From Bacteroidales bacterium (GTDB taxonomy: Bacteria; Bacteroidota; Bacteroidia; Bacteroidales; F082), in contig JANTGU010000011.1 of assembly GCA_024762735.1 (NCBI GenBank), positions 1 to 18,443 of the forward strand: a stretch of DNA of 18,443 bases. The letters are read 5' to 3'. Positions within the stretch are counted from its first letter, which is position 1. Each line of letters opens with the position of its first letter. The notes under the pieces were generated by a model. It saw only the letters and a list, made by a program, of their open reading frames with translations. It did not search any database and was not told where the DNA came from. The position numbers were made by a program, and so were the translations under genes. Of the stretch, positions 1-6,376 are shown one piece after another.

Positions 1-674
1 TTTGTCCAAACCCATTCTTCATTAGGTCCTACAATGTTTTGGGTCGACATCACACCGAGATCGGCATCAAAAGGCTCATAAAAAACAGTGGTGGCTGTTG
101 ACCCTCCGCCACCTCCGCCTCCATACTGGAGTACTACATTGTCGAAGCCGGCGTAATCACTGCCACCGTTTTGATGGGCACTAAGCTGAAGCCTTACGTA
201 TTGTGTTCCTGCCGGCACGCTAATGGTAACCATCGTCCAGGCCTGCGTGTCTTTCGTTAGCTCAATGTCATCGGATACTGGCCATGCGGTTCCGTTGTCA
301 TACTGAACATTGTAAAAAATAGAGTCGGAGCCATCATACCCTACTGTATAGTAGTAGAAGGTGATTTCGACATTTGAGTAGGCCGAAATATCCACGGGAT
401 CAAATGACAACGTATGGCGAAAATCACCTCCGCCATTGGGATTATCCAAATCTCTCATACCCCAAAAGTAAGTGCCGTTTTGAGGCGCTGTAATTTGGCT
501 GCTAAAATCGGTTACCGTATCCCAGGTATCACCCGAAACATTGTAAGGAGCCGGGTTGGCGGTATAGTTCCAATCGTCGGAACCTCCTTCAAAATCCTGG
601 AAGTTAATGGTTGTTTGGCTGTATCCCAGCCAGGCCATCAACATAAAACCAAGTAAAAAAGTAAATTTTTTCAT
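1..674 (-). CDS. Secreted multi-module beta-sandwich protein, partial (3' end outside window)
   Basis: The frame is open from an ATG at 674 to the left edge, giving 224 complete codons and no stop. Residues 1-20 form a signal peptide (Lys-Lys, a hydrophobic core, then a likely cut after GYSQ), so the protein is exported. Residues about 22-184 are rich in aromatic and beta residues and in Gly, Asn and Asp, and look like a jelly-roll/lectin-like module. Residues 185-191 are seven consecutive glycines. A second module starts near residue 192 with FYEPFDADLG, a start I associate with choice-of-anchor-J-like modules of Bacteroidota surface proteins. This architecture is common in type IX secreted enzymes, but the catalytic and C-terminal sorting domains would lie outside the window, so function and T9SS export are inference. 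A TAnnTTTG box lies about 30 bp upstream. Confidence 0.8.
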   Translation of the reverse strand, partial: MKKFTFLLGFMLMAWLGYSQTTINFQDFEGGSDDWNYTANPAPYNVSGDTWDTVTDFSSQITAPQNGTYFWGMRDLDNPNGGGDFRHTLSFDPVDISAYSNVEITFYYYTVGYDGSDSIFYNVQYDNGTAWPVSDDIELTKDTQAWTMVTISVPAGTQYVRLQLSAHQNGGSDYAGFDNVVLQYGGGGGGGSTATTVFYEPFDADLGVMSTQNIVGPNEEWVWT

Positions 675-705
675 AAAGAATTATTTTAATGATTAATTTA
701 ATTGA

Positions 706-713
706 CAAATCTA
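706..713 (-). promoter_or_regulatory. -7 promoter box (TAGATTTG) for the secreted protein
   Basis: The minus strand reads TAGATTTG, matching the Bacteroidota -7 consensus TAnnTTTG. A weak TTTT lies about 21 bp further upstream, where a -33 TTTG would be expected. The predicted transcript start is about 25 nt before the ATG at 674. Confidence 0.5.
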
Positions 714-892
714 TCAAACCTCATACATTCATCTAAAACAGCATTAAACCATAACAATTTAATAACATTCATAAAAAGGTAAAAGGGGCAGCTAAGTTAC
801 TACTATTCGTTTAAATATTGTTTTTTAGGAGTGTATTTTTGACAAAAAATGAACAGGTTGTTAACAATGGGGGGAGAGGAGAGGGGATGGGT

Positions 893-972
893 CAATAGAG
901 CAATGGAGCAATGGAGTAATGGAGCAATGGAGTAATGGAGTAATGGAGTAATGGAGTAATGGGGTAATGGGG
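893..972. repeat. Tandem array, 10 copies of an 8-bp unit (YAATGGAG)
   Basis: Ten head-to-tail 8-bp units can be counted from 893: CAATAGAG, CAATGGAG twice, TAATGGAG, CAATGGAG, TAATGGAG three times and TAATGGGG twice. Divergent units lie at both ends and the cleanest in the middle, as expected of a slippage-generated microsatellite. It is 27 bp past the YjbQ stop and about 180 bp upstream of the secreted-protein promoter. There are no spacers, so it is not CRISPR. Confidence 0.9.
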
Positions 973-999
973 GGTTGTGGAAATTAACGGTTTTGTTAC

Positions 1000-1410
1000 T
1001 TACGAAATAACAGTGGCTACCACGTTTCTTCGCCCGCCATGGTTCCGGAACTCACAAAGGTAGATACCTTGCCATATTCCCAAATTAAGTTGATGGTTAG
1101 AGATAGGGATGCTAAGAGAAACCCCCAGCGTGGCTGACTTAAAATGAGCGGGCATATCGTCGTACCCCTCGATGGTGTGAATGTAATGGCGATCGCCTTC
1201 AGGAGCCATCTTATTTAACAGGTACTCCAAATCTTTTTGAACGTCGGGGTCAGCATTTTCGTTAATCATAAGAGCAGCCGAAGTATGTTTTACAAAAAGA
1301 TTTAACATGCCGGTTTCGGGTAGCGAGCCCAATGATTGCAAAACAATGGTTTCGATGCGATGAAACCCTTTAGTGTAGGCAGGGAGCGTGATTTCAACTT
1401 GTTTTACCAT
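1000..1410 (-). CDS. YjbQ/UPF0047 family protein
   Basis: The 136-residue product matches the YjbQ family in length and motifs. It has KHTSAAL with His42, then NENADPDV, the His-rich stretch RHYIHTIEGYDDMPAH (about residues 74-89) and the C-terminal WQGIYLCEFRNHGGRR (from Trp113). Members are small trimeric beta proteins sometimes annotated as having thiamin-phosphate synthase activity, because some complement thiE mutants; the true cellular role is unsettled. No signal peptide or membrane segment is visible, so it should be cytoplasmic. It lies 70 bp downstream of citrate synthase in the same direction, but a terminator sits between them, so transcription is probably separate or by readthrough. 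Confidence 0.93.
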   Translation of the reverse strand: MVKQVEITLPAYTKGFHRIETIVLQSLGSLPETGMLNLFVKHTSAALMINENADPDVQKDLEYLLNKMAPEGDRHYIHTIEGYDDMPAHFKSATLGVSLSIPISNHQLNLGIWQGIYLCEFRNHGGRRNVVATVIS

Positions 1411-1424
1411 GATAAATTAATTAT

Positions 1425-1461
1425 AAAAACAAAACCCCACTCCATAGAAGCAGGGTTTTGT
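1425..1461 (-). terminator. Rho-independent terminator after citrate synthase
   Basis: On the minus strand a 9-bp stem, ACAAAACCC (1461-1453) with GGGTTTTGT (1437-1429), encloses a 15-nt loop and runs into a short T run (1429-1425). It begins 19 nt after the citrate synthase stop and ends 14 bp before the YjbQ start codon. Confidence 0.75.
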
Positions 1462-1480
1462 AATAAATCAATTAAACTTG

Positions 1481-2785
1481 TTACTTGATACCTACCATTT
1501 CTTCCATCATGGCGGTAGTAATTGATTTTGGTCGCTCGATGGGGTAGCCTAACGCGCGATCCCAAATTACATTGGAAAGTACTCCAAAGGCACGGCCAAT
1601 AGCAAACAATACCGTATAAAAATCGTATTGTGTAACACCATAATGCCATTGAATAACACCTGATTGGGCATCAACATTAGGCCATGGGTTTTTAGCTTTG
1701 CCTTGTTCTTTCAATATTGGAGGAACTACCTCGTAAAGTATGCTTACATATTCGAACAGCTCATCATCAGCCATGTGTTTGAGGGCAAACTCGCGCTGAA
1801 TCTGGTAACGAGGATCCGTTTTACGTAACACGGCATGGCCATATCCGGGAATTACCTGGCCACTGTTCAGGGTGTCCCAAACGAATTTCTTCATCTCTTC
1901 TTTGGTGGGTTTTTTATTACCCATCTTAGCTCTAACGCTTTGGATCCAGCTAAGCACTTCCTGGTTAGCCAGTCCGTGCAATGGGCCTGCCAAACCGTTA
2001 ATCATGCCGGAGGTAGCATAGTAAGCATCAGAAAGCGAACTGGCTACTAAGTGACCTGTGTGAGCACTCACGTTACCACTTTCGTGGTCAGCATGAATGA
2101 TAAAATACATTCTTGCCACGTCATCATAAGGCTCATCTTTATCAATCATGTAGGCAAAGTTTCCTCCAAAGTCTAATGTTGGATCAGGGTAAACATTTTG
2201 TTTCCCTAAATAAAGTTTGTCGTAAATATAAGCACCAATCAAAGGAAGTTTTGCTAACAAGTTGGTAGCATCTTCGTAAGTAGGATCCCAATAATCCATT
2301 TTGCTCATTCCTTGCTGGTAACGGGTATTGAACAATGACTCGCGTTCCATCGCCATAACAGCTGCCGAAAGAATGGCCATAGGGTGACTGTGATTCGGGA
2401 AAGCATCAATAATATCGAAAACATAACGGGGTAATAACCGGCGATTGCTGAAATCGTAAATCACATCAGCTACCTGGCTTTCAGTAGGAACCTCTCCTGT
2501 TAATAGCAAATAGTACAAACCTTCAACGTAAGGCATCTCTTTACCTTGTGGTTTAGGAAGTTTTTCAAAAACTTCGGGTAAAGTAAGACCGCGGTACCTG
2601 ATTCCTTCCATAGGGTCGAGATAAGATATGTCAGTAACAAGGCTTTTAATGCCACGCATTCCGCCCAGCACTTGTCCAACGGTCACCTTATCAATAACAT
2701 CGTTTCCGTGCTCTTTTAGAAGCCTGGTCACCCTTGGCCTGTGGGCTTCTATCTTTTCATACAATACTTCTTTTAATGTTGTCAT
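1481..2785 (-). CDS. gltA: Citrate synthase, mitochondrial (eukaryotic-like) type
   Basis: The enzyme condenses oxaloacetate with acetyl-CoA to give citrate, the entry step of the TCA cycle. The product is 434 residues and follows the animal mitochondrial enzyme closely rather than the hexameric E. coli form. Recognisable blocks are GNVSAHTGHLVASSLSD (237-253), NGLAGPLHGLANQEVLSW (263-280), LNSGQVIPGYGHAVLRKTDP (306-325), KAKNPWPNVDAQSGV (363-377) and RALGYPIERPKS (410-421). The catalytic triad is His270, His317 and Asp372, equivalent to His274, His320 and Asp375 of the pig heart enzyme, and all three are present. The ATG at 2785 gives the expected N-terminus. The leader holds two inverted repeats and a -7 box. 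I use gltA as the generic bacterial name; no neighbouring gene is a TCA enzyme. Confidence 0.97.
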   Translation of the reverse strand: MTTLKEVLYEKIEAHRPRVTRLLKEHGNDVIDKVTVGQVLGGMRGIKSLVTDISYLDPMEGIRYRGLTLPEVFEKLPKPQGKEMPYVEGLYYLLLTGEVPTESQVADVIYDFSNRRLLPRYVFDIIDAFPNHSHPMAILSAAVMAMERESLFNTRYQQGMSKMDYWDPTYEDATNLLAKLPLIGAYIYDKLYLGKQNVYPDPTLDFGGNFAYMIDKDEPYDDVARMYFIIHADHESGNVSAHTGHLVASSLSDAYYATSGMINGLAGPLHGLANQEVLSWIQSVRAKMGNKKPTKEEMKKFVWDTLNSGQVIPGYGHAVLRKTDPRYQIQREFALKHMADDELFEYVSILYEVVPPILKEQGKAKNPWPNVDAQSGVIQWHYGVTQYDFYTVLFAIGRAFGVLSNVIWDRALGYPIERPKSITTAMMEEMVGIK

Positions 2786-2801
2786 GATACTTTAATTTTT
2801 G

Positions 2802-2817
2802 TACAGCAGATGCTGTA
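2802..2817. promoter_or_regulatory. 7-bp inverted repeat just upstream of citrate synthase
   Basis: TACAGCA (2802-2808) and TGCTGTA (2811-2817) form a perfect inverted repeat with a 2-nt centre, 17 bp before the citrate synthase ATG. The very short centre suits a protein-binding dyad better than an RNA hairpin. No regulator can be named from the sequence. Confidence 0.45.
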
Positions 2818-2837
2818 TATTTATAAATCTATTTTTC

Positions 2838-2868
2838 AATTTTACATTCAACGTGCTCATGTAAAATT
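2838..2868. promoter_or_regulatory. 10-bp perfect inverted repeat in the citrate synthase leader
   Basis: AATTTTACAT (2838-2847) and ATGTAAAATT (2859-2868) are perfect inverted arms separated by 11 nt. The element lies between the -7 box at 2877-2884 and the start codon, so it would be in the 5' untranslated RNA or act as an operator just downstream of the transcript start. Confidence 0.5.
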
Positions 2869-2876
2869 TTGTCGCC

Positions 2877-2884
2877 CAAAGGTA
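2877..2884 (-). promoter_or_regulatory. -7 promoter box (TACCTTTG) for citrate synthase
   Basis: The minus strand reads TACCTTTG, matching TAnnTTTG, about 92 bp before the ATG. A TTTG lies 15 bp further upstream, closer than the usual spacing of roughly 19-21 bp, so the -33 assignment is weak. Confidence 0.5.
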
Positions 2885-3175
2885 ATAAAAAAATGAGCCC
2901 AAAAATATCTCTCTCAAGTCCGGAAACACTTTGATTGTACTTTTTTCACAAACGTTGATGCTTTCAGTTTTATCACCTCCTGTATCTAATTACTGATTAA
3001 AATTTCTAGTTTGTCAAGAAGCATGAACGCTTGAGTTTGCAAGTTGAATTTCTTTTTGCTCATTGTCCCAACTATGCCTTGGCAATTTCCAGATTCGTAA
3101 ATATCACTAGTTCATTAACATATTTACATAAATTACATAAGTAAACTATGTTACTGTGTGTATCTGATTTCCATC

Positions 3176-3218
3176 ATAGCAATAAAAAAGTTGCTATTAA
3201 CAAGCATCAGCGGATGCT
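3176..3218. terminator. Two small adjacent hairpins, possible terminator
   Basis: ATAGCAA (3176-3182) pairs with TTGCTAT (3191-3197), and AGCATC (3203-3208) pairs with GATGCT (3213-3218). The second is followed on the plus strand by CTTTT. They could end transcription from either side, for example readthrough from the DHOD-like gene, but the T runs are short, so the call is weak. Confidence 0.25.
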
Positions 3219-3251
3219 CTTTTAAGCCCTTTTTATCAATAGTATTGTTGA

Positions 3252-3530
3252 AAATTGGGAGCAACTATCAATAAAAAATACCCTGAAAAGCATGTAATTT
3301 TTACTGAGTATAAATTTAATGCAGGATGTTAAATTTTCTAAAAAGGGTGGTTTTTTACCTTGTTTATATGGAGGCAGTATGATGTACCCGATAAATCGGA
3401 ACAAAGATATAGAATCCGCAGTACGAAAAAAGTGTGCGTCGCTATTCAGCATCTTAAAACAAGGGCTATCGATGAGTTCAATATTAATGGTCAATCACTC
3501 AGTAAAGCTATTAAACCCTATTTAAAAATG
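3252..3530 (+). pseudogene. Possible decayed coding remnant, unidentified
   Basis: Parts of different plus-strand frames read like real protein but are broken by stops and frame changes. One frame gives KYPEKHVIFTEYKFNAG (about 3279-3326) and then a stop. Further on in that frame, from about 3366, comes RQYDVPDKSEQRYRIRST and a lysine-rich helix-like stretch ending LSKAIKPYLKMFE near 3535. A neighbouring frame is open from 3319 to 3525. Charged and aromatic residues are distributed as in a folded protein, which is unusual for random AT-rich DNA. I do not recognise a family. It could be a gene fragment left by deletion next to the DHOD-like gene, or chance. Confidence 0.25.
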
Positions 3531-3539
3531 TTTGAATGG

Positions 3540-4529
3540 CTATTCGATTCCGGAAAAATGTTTCATGAACTGAACTCTTTCGTAAGCCGCGGGATTATCA
3601 TATTGGGAGGTATTCAATTTTCCTCTGAAATCATCCAGCGATTTAAAGTTCTTTTCTTCCATCCAAGCTTTCAGCTTACCCGTCATTTCGGCAATTTCGC
3701 TAAATCCTTTTTTATAAAGCACCGAAGCAACTTGCACTACCTGTGCGCCGGCCAGCAGCTGTTTGATAACCGCTTCCCCATCGTGAACACCCGTGGAGGC
3801 AGCCAGGTCACACTTCACATGGGGTGACAGCATGGCTATCCAGCGTAACGACAAAGCCAGTGAAGCGGGGTCGCTAAAGACAAAGGAGCTTTTTACCTCC
3901 ATTTTGTCGATATTGATGTCCGGTGAGTAAAATCGATTAAACAACACAATACCTTTGATATCAGTCCACGAAAGTTTGGTAACAAATTGTGCCAGTCCCG
4001 AAAAATAATAGCTGATTTTTAAAGCTACCGGGATGGAAACTTCTTTGGTAACTTTTTCAGCGATATCGAAATAGGTTTTCTCGTTTTGCTCTCCCGGCTT
4101 GGTAGGGTCTGAAGGAAGGATAAAGATATTTAATTCGAGCCCGTCGGCCCCTGCTTGTTCAATTTTTTTTGCAAACGATATCCAGTCATCGCTGTCCGAC
4201 ACACAATTGATGGAAGCAATCACCGGAATTTTAACAACCTGCTTGGCAGTACGGATCAAATCAAGATATACTGACAAGTCGTTGCCCTGGGTATAGTTCC
4301 GGATGTAATCTTCGGCTTCGGGGTAATAGTTTGAAAACTCGCCCTGCTCCATGGTATGGTTGACTTCGTTGGCAATCTGTTCTTCAAACAGCGATTTTAA
4401 CACCACGGCACCCACGCCATTTCGTTCCAGTTCAACAATATTTTCAACAGAATTCGTAAGCCCGCAGCTAGCTGCAATAATGGGATTCTTGAGTTTCAAC
4501 CCCATCCAACTGGTTTCTAGGTTTGCCAT
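3540..4529 (-). CDS. Dihydroorotate dehydrogenase-like flavoprotein
   Basis: The 329-residue product is a TIM-barrel protein of the DHOD-like subgroup (I recall cd04739/PRK07565), known for keeping the FMN site while lacking catalytic residues. Visible landmarks are the N-terminal GLKLKNPIIAASCGLTNS, the mid-barrel INCVSDSDDW (about residue 107 on) and the C-terminal phosphate-binding region ASTGVHDGEAVIKQLLAGAQ followed by VVQVASVLYKKG. Where true class 1 enzymes have ELNLSCPN, with the base Cys, this one has ELNIFILPSDP, so the base is missing. It may be a redox or FMN protein on another substrate rather than pyrimidine PyrD. No pyr genes are nearby and it seems monocistronic. The ATG at 4529 gives the family N-terminus. 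Confidence 0.9.
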   Translation of the reverse strand: MANLETSWMGLKLKNPIIAASCGLTNSVENIVELERNGVGAVVLKSLFEEQIANEVNHTMEQGEFSNYYPEAEDYIRNYTQGNDLSVYLDLIRTAKQVVKIPVIASINCVSDSDDWISFAKKIEQAGADGLELNIFILPSDPTKPGEQNEKTYFDIAEKVTKEVSIPVALKISYYFSGLAQFVTKLSWTDIKGIVLFNRFYSPDINIDKMEVKSSFVFSDPASLALSLRWIAMLSPHVKCDLAASTGVHDGEAVIKQLLAGAQVVQVASVLYKKGFSEIAEMTGKLKAWMEEKNFKSLDDFRGKLNTSQYDNPAAYERVQFMKHFSGIE

Positions 4530-4617
4530 ATCAATTACATTAAAAGTTAAATGCTAAAAAAACTGTGTAAAATTAATAACTTCATCAAATAAGCAACATC
4601 ATTATCCCAATTAAAAA

Positions 4618-4625
4618 CAAATTTA
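4618..4625 (-). promoter_or_regulatory. -7 promoter box (TAAATTTG) for the DHOD-like gene
   Basis: The minus strand reads TAAATTTG, matching TAnnTTTG, about 90 bp upstream of the ATG at 4529. No clear -33 TTTG is present at the usual distance. Confidence 0.35.
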
Positions 4626-4703
4626 AATAGTTAAATGTAACGATGCGTTAAATAAAACAGGTTTAATTGGAACTCACACGGTTGCATACTGCGGCAGAGG
4701 CTG

Positions 4704-4734
4704 GTCATCCGATGACTTGAAGTCATCGGATGAC
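4704..4734. repeat. 31-bp near-perfect palindrome, REP-like
   Basis: GTCATCCGATGACTT (4704-4718) and AAGTCATCGGATGAC (4720-4734) are perfect inverted 15-bp arms around one base. Each arm contains its own small palindrome (TCATC, one base, GATGA), so it is also a direct repeat of GTCATCSGATGAC. No T run follows on either strand, so it is not a standard terminator. The form resembles dispersed palindromic repeats of intergenic DNA; copy number cannot be judged from one window. Confidence 0.7.
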
Positions 4735-4780
4735 TCTGTAGGGGCTAAAGGTATTCTTGCTCTAAGGGCAGGATGGTGAC

Positions 4781-4830
4781 GGGGAGGCCCCTCAGTCGTG
4801 CCTCCTTCGGGAGGACGCCGGAGCTGGCGT
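4781..4830. repeat. GC-rich hairpin cluster with a UUCG tetraloop
   Basis: CCTCC (4801-4805) and GGAGG (4810-4814) enclose TTCG, which gives the very stable C(UUCG)G loop if transcribed on the plus strand. ACGCC (4815-4819) and GGCGT (4826-4830) form a second stem directly after it. GGAGGC (4783-4788) could instead pair with GCCTCC (4800-4805), excluding the UUCG hairpin. Composition is much richer in GC than the surroundings. It may be part of one repeat element with the 4704-4734 palindrome. Confidence 0.55.
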
Positions 4831-4856
4831 GAGCAAGTACGTCCAAAACATCCTGG

Positions 4857-4903
4857 AAAAAAACACCCGGCCCAAACAGCAGAAACTGCCATTCAAGCCG
4901 GGT
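4857..4903 (-). terminator. Nested-hairpin terminator of the mrp-nifU operon
   Basis: On the minus strand ACCCGGC (4903-4897) pairs with GCCGGGT (4871-4865). The loop contains an inner hairpin (CTGC/GCAG at 4889-4879), and after one G come seven T residues (4863-4857 on the complement). It begins 23 nt after the nifU stop, in the right orientation. Confidence 0.85.
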
Positions 4904-4926
4904 TACATACGGTTTGCTGAAGCCTT

Positions 4927-5172
4927 TTACAAGTTAACAGCCACCACTTCTTTAATTTGTGGCAACACTTTTTTCAAGGTTGCTTCCACGCCATTTTTCA
5001 AGGTCATGGTGCTAAACGGGCAGGCACCGCAAGCGCCGGTCAGCTCCACTTCAACCGTTAAATCGTCGTTAATACCAACAAATTTCAAGTCGCCACCATC
5101 TTGTTGCAAATAGGGGCGCACCTGGTCGAGCACATTAAGTACTTTCTGTTCGAGTTGTTTATCTTCAGCCAT
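4927..5172 (-). CDS. NifU-like C-terminal domain protein (Fe-S cluster scaffold/carrier)
   Basis: This 81-residue protein is a stand-alone Nfu domain. The diagnostic block is GACGACPFSTMTLKNGVE (about residues 46-63), with Cys48 and Cys51 as the CxxC that binds a cluster between two subunits. The sequence before it, RPYLQQDGGDLKFVG (19-33), is also typical. Such proteins take Fe-S clusters from the SUF machinery and pass them to target enzymes in the cytoplasm. It follows mrp by 17 bp on the same strand and is closed by the terminator at 4857-4903, so the two form an operon whose products likely cooperate in cluster carriage. Confidence 0.95.
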   Translation of the reverse strand: MAEDKQLEQKVLNVLDQVRPYLQQDGGDLKFVGINDDLTVEVELTGACGACPFSTMTLKNGVEATLKKVLPQIKEVVAVNL

Positions 5173-5189
5173 AATTAATATTTTTTAGT

Positions 5190-6242
5190 TTATAGCTCCT
5201 CCACACGTTTTACCATGTTTTGAGCAATTTCCATGAATACATCTACAATAACCCCATCACCTTCAAGCGAAATAGGTTTGCCACTATCGCCACTTTCAAC
5301 TACCTTTTCTACAATGGGAACTCTTCCCAGAATCGGAATATCAAGCTCCTTAGCCAGCTCTTCGGTAGCACCTTGTCCAAAAATATAATATTTGTGATCG
5401 GGGCAATCCTCGGGTGAGAAATAGGCCATGTTCTCCACAATGCCCAACAACGGAATGGTGAGTTTATCCTGACGGTACATCATGGCTGCGCGACGCACGT
5501 CGGCAGTAGCCACTTTTTGAGGTGTAGTAACTGTTACAACCCCTCTCACGGGATAAGATTGTGCCAGGGTAAGCTGAATATCACCCGTTCCGGGAGGCAT
5601 ATCAATCACCAGAAAATCAAGATTGCCCCAGTCGGAATCCTTCATCAACTGATTAAAAGCATTGTTAATCATCGAGCCACGCCACATCAAAGCCTGATCG
5701 GGTTTAACAAAGAAACCCAGCGACAAAATCTTAATACCATAGTTTTCCAATGGAATCATTACCGGTTTACCCTCTTTTTCATAAACACCCGGCTGACCAT
5801 CTTCAACATTAAACATAATCGGCACCGAGGGTCCCATGATGTCAGCATCCAGGATACCCACACGGTAACCAAGTTTTTTAAGCGATACCGCCAGGTTAGC
5901 AGCTACCGTGGATTTACCCACGCCTCCTTTACCGGCATTTACTGCAATAATATGCTTAACACCGGCCAATGGACCACGTCCTTTGTCAGCCTCTGACACC
6001 GGTTTTACATCGACCTTTACGTCATCGCCCAACTCCTGTTTAATGGTTTTAACCACCGAGTTGTAAACTATGCCCACGGCGGGGTCATCCAGTTTAGGAA
6101 AAACAATGGTAATTTTAATATCGTTTCCTTTGATTTCGATATCGTCAATCATGTTTAAATCAACAATATTATCTTTCTTTTCAAAGAAAATAACCTGCTT
6201 CAAGGCATCCACCACTTCCTGCCTTCTGATCATCCTTTTCAT
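5190..6242 (-). CDS. mrp: Mrp/NBP35 family P-loop ATPase (Fe-S carrier)
   Basis: The 350-residue product has an N-terminal MIP18/DUF59 domain (about residues 5-82) and a ParA/MinD-type ATPase domain. The deviant Walker A is GKGGVGKS (104-111). LDADIMGPSVP (131-141) and LVIDMPPGTGD (211-221) are the switch and Walker B segments. Mrp proteins carry Fe-S clusters to apo-enzymes in an ATP-dependent way. The CxxC that many family members use to hold the bridging cluster is absent: the corresponding segment reads NMAYFSPEDCPDHKYYIFG (271-289) with one Cys (280). I recall Bacteroidota homologues being similar there. It is the first gene of an operon with nifU, and the domain pairing plus neighbour makes Fe-S work likely. 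Confidence 0.94.
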   Translation of the reverse strand: MKRMIRRQEVVDALKQVIFFEKKDNIVDLNMIDDIEIKGNDIKITIVFPKLDDPAVGIVYNSVVKTIKQELGDDVKVDVKPVSEADKGRGPLAGVKHIIAVNAGKGGVGKSTVAANLAVSLKKLGYRVGILDADIMGPSVPIMFNVEDGQPGVYEKEGKPVMIPLENYGIKILSLGFFVKPDQALMWRGSMINNAFNQLMKDSDWGNLDFLVIDMPPGTGDIQLTLAQSYPVRGVVTVTTPQKVATADVRRAAMMYRQDKLTIPLLGIVENMAYFSPEDCPDHKYYIFGQGATEELAKELDIPILGRVPIVEKVVESGDSGKPISLEGDGVIVDVFMEIAQNMVKRVEEL

Positions 6243-6286
6243 TTTATTCTTATTTAGATTGAATAACGATTATAAATTTTCTACGA

Positions 6287-6294
6287 CAAAAGTA
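6287..6294 (-). promoter_or_regulatory. -7 promoter box (TACTTTTG) for mrp-nifU
   Basis: The minus strand reads TACTTTTG, matching TAnnTTTG, about 45 bp upstream of the mrp ATG. It lies in the 170-bp divergent region shared with the lipoprotein gene. Confidence 0.5.
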
Positions 6295-6376
6295 TATAAT
6301 TATTTAACACCCATATCATTTATTGTTGATATTTATAATTCATTATAAATACAGTGTTTTGCCCTAAACTTTTAAC

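Larger units (their letters stand above)
675..999. other. Intergenic spacer with promoter and short tandem repeats
   Basis: This 325-bp AT-rich gap lies between the start of the secreted-protein gene and the end of the YjbQ gene. It holds the -7 box at 706-713, a plus-strand TATTTTTG at 834-841 with no gene behind it, a purine-rich stretch near 870-890, and the 8-bp tandem array at 893-972. No open frame here looks coding. Confidence 0.7.
2786..3539. other. Long AT-rich intergenic region
   Basis: This 754-bp region between the starts of citrate synthase and the end of the DHOD-like gene holds the citrate synthase leader elements (2802-2884), two small inverted repeats near 3176-3218 and a possible decayed coding stretch (about 3252-3530). 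A 25-codon minus-strand frame beginning at 3063 (MSKKKFNLQTQAFMLLDK and on) reads protein-like but is too short to call. Confidence 0.5.
4530..4926. other. Structured intergenic spacer
   Basis: This 397-bp gap lies between the start of the DHOD-like gene and the end of nifU. It holds the promoter box at 4618-4625, a 31-bp palindrome (4704-4734), a GC-rich hairpin cluster (4781-4830) and the mrp-nifU terminator (4857-4903). An open frame crossing 4674-4892 encodes a low-complexity peptide and is not supported as a gene. Confidence 0.7.

Noticed and set aside
1..674. Calling this a type IX secreted nuclease or glycosidase
   Set aside because: The catalytic and C-terminal sorting domains are outside the window, so only a signal peptide and beta-sandwich modules can be supported.
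834..841. Plus-strand TATTTTTG promoter box
   Set aside because: No gene follows on the plus strand; kept only as a hint that the tandem array might be transcribed.
893..972. CRISPR-like array
   Set aside because: The units are 8 bp and directly adjacent with no spacers, and no cas genes are present.
3222..3494. 90-residue minus-strand open frame
   Set aside because: Residue make-up is typical of AT-rich non-coding DNA, no motif or family is visible, and the plus-strand frames look more protein-like.
3360..3827. 155-residue plus-strand open frame
   Set aside because: Its second half is antisense to the well-supported DHOD-like gene; only the first part, before 3540, may be remnant coding sequence.
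4674..4892. 72-residue minus-strand open frame
   Set aside because: It spans the palindrome, the hairpin cluster and the terminator; the peptide only translates these repeats.
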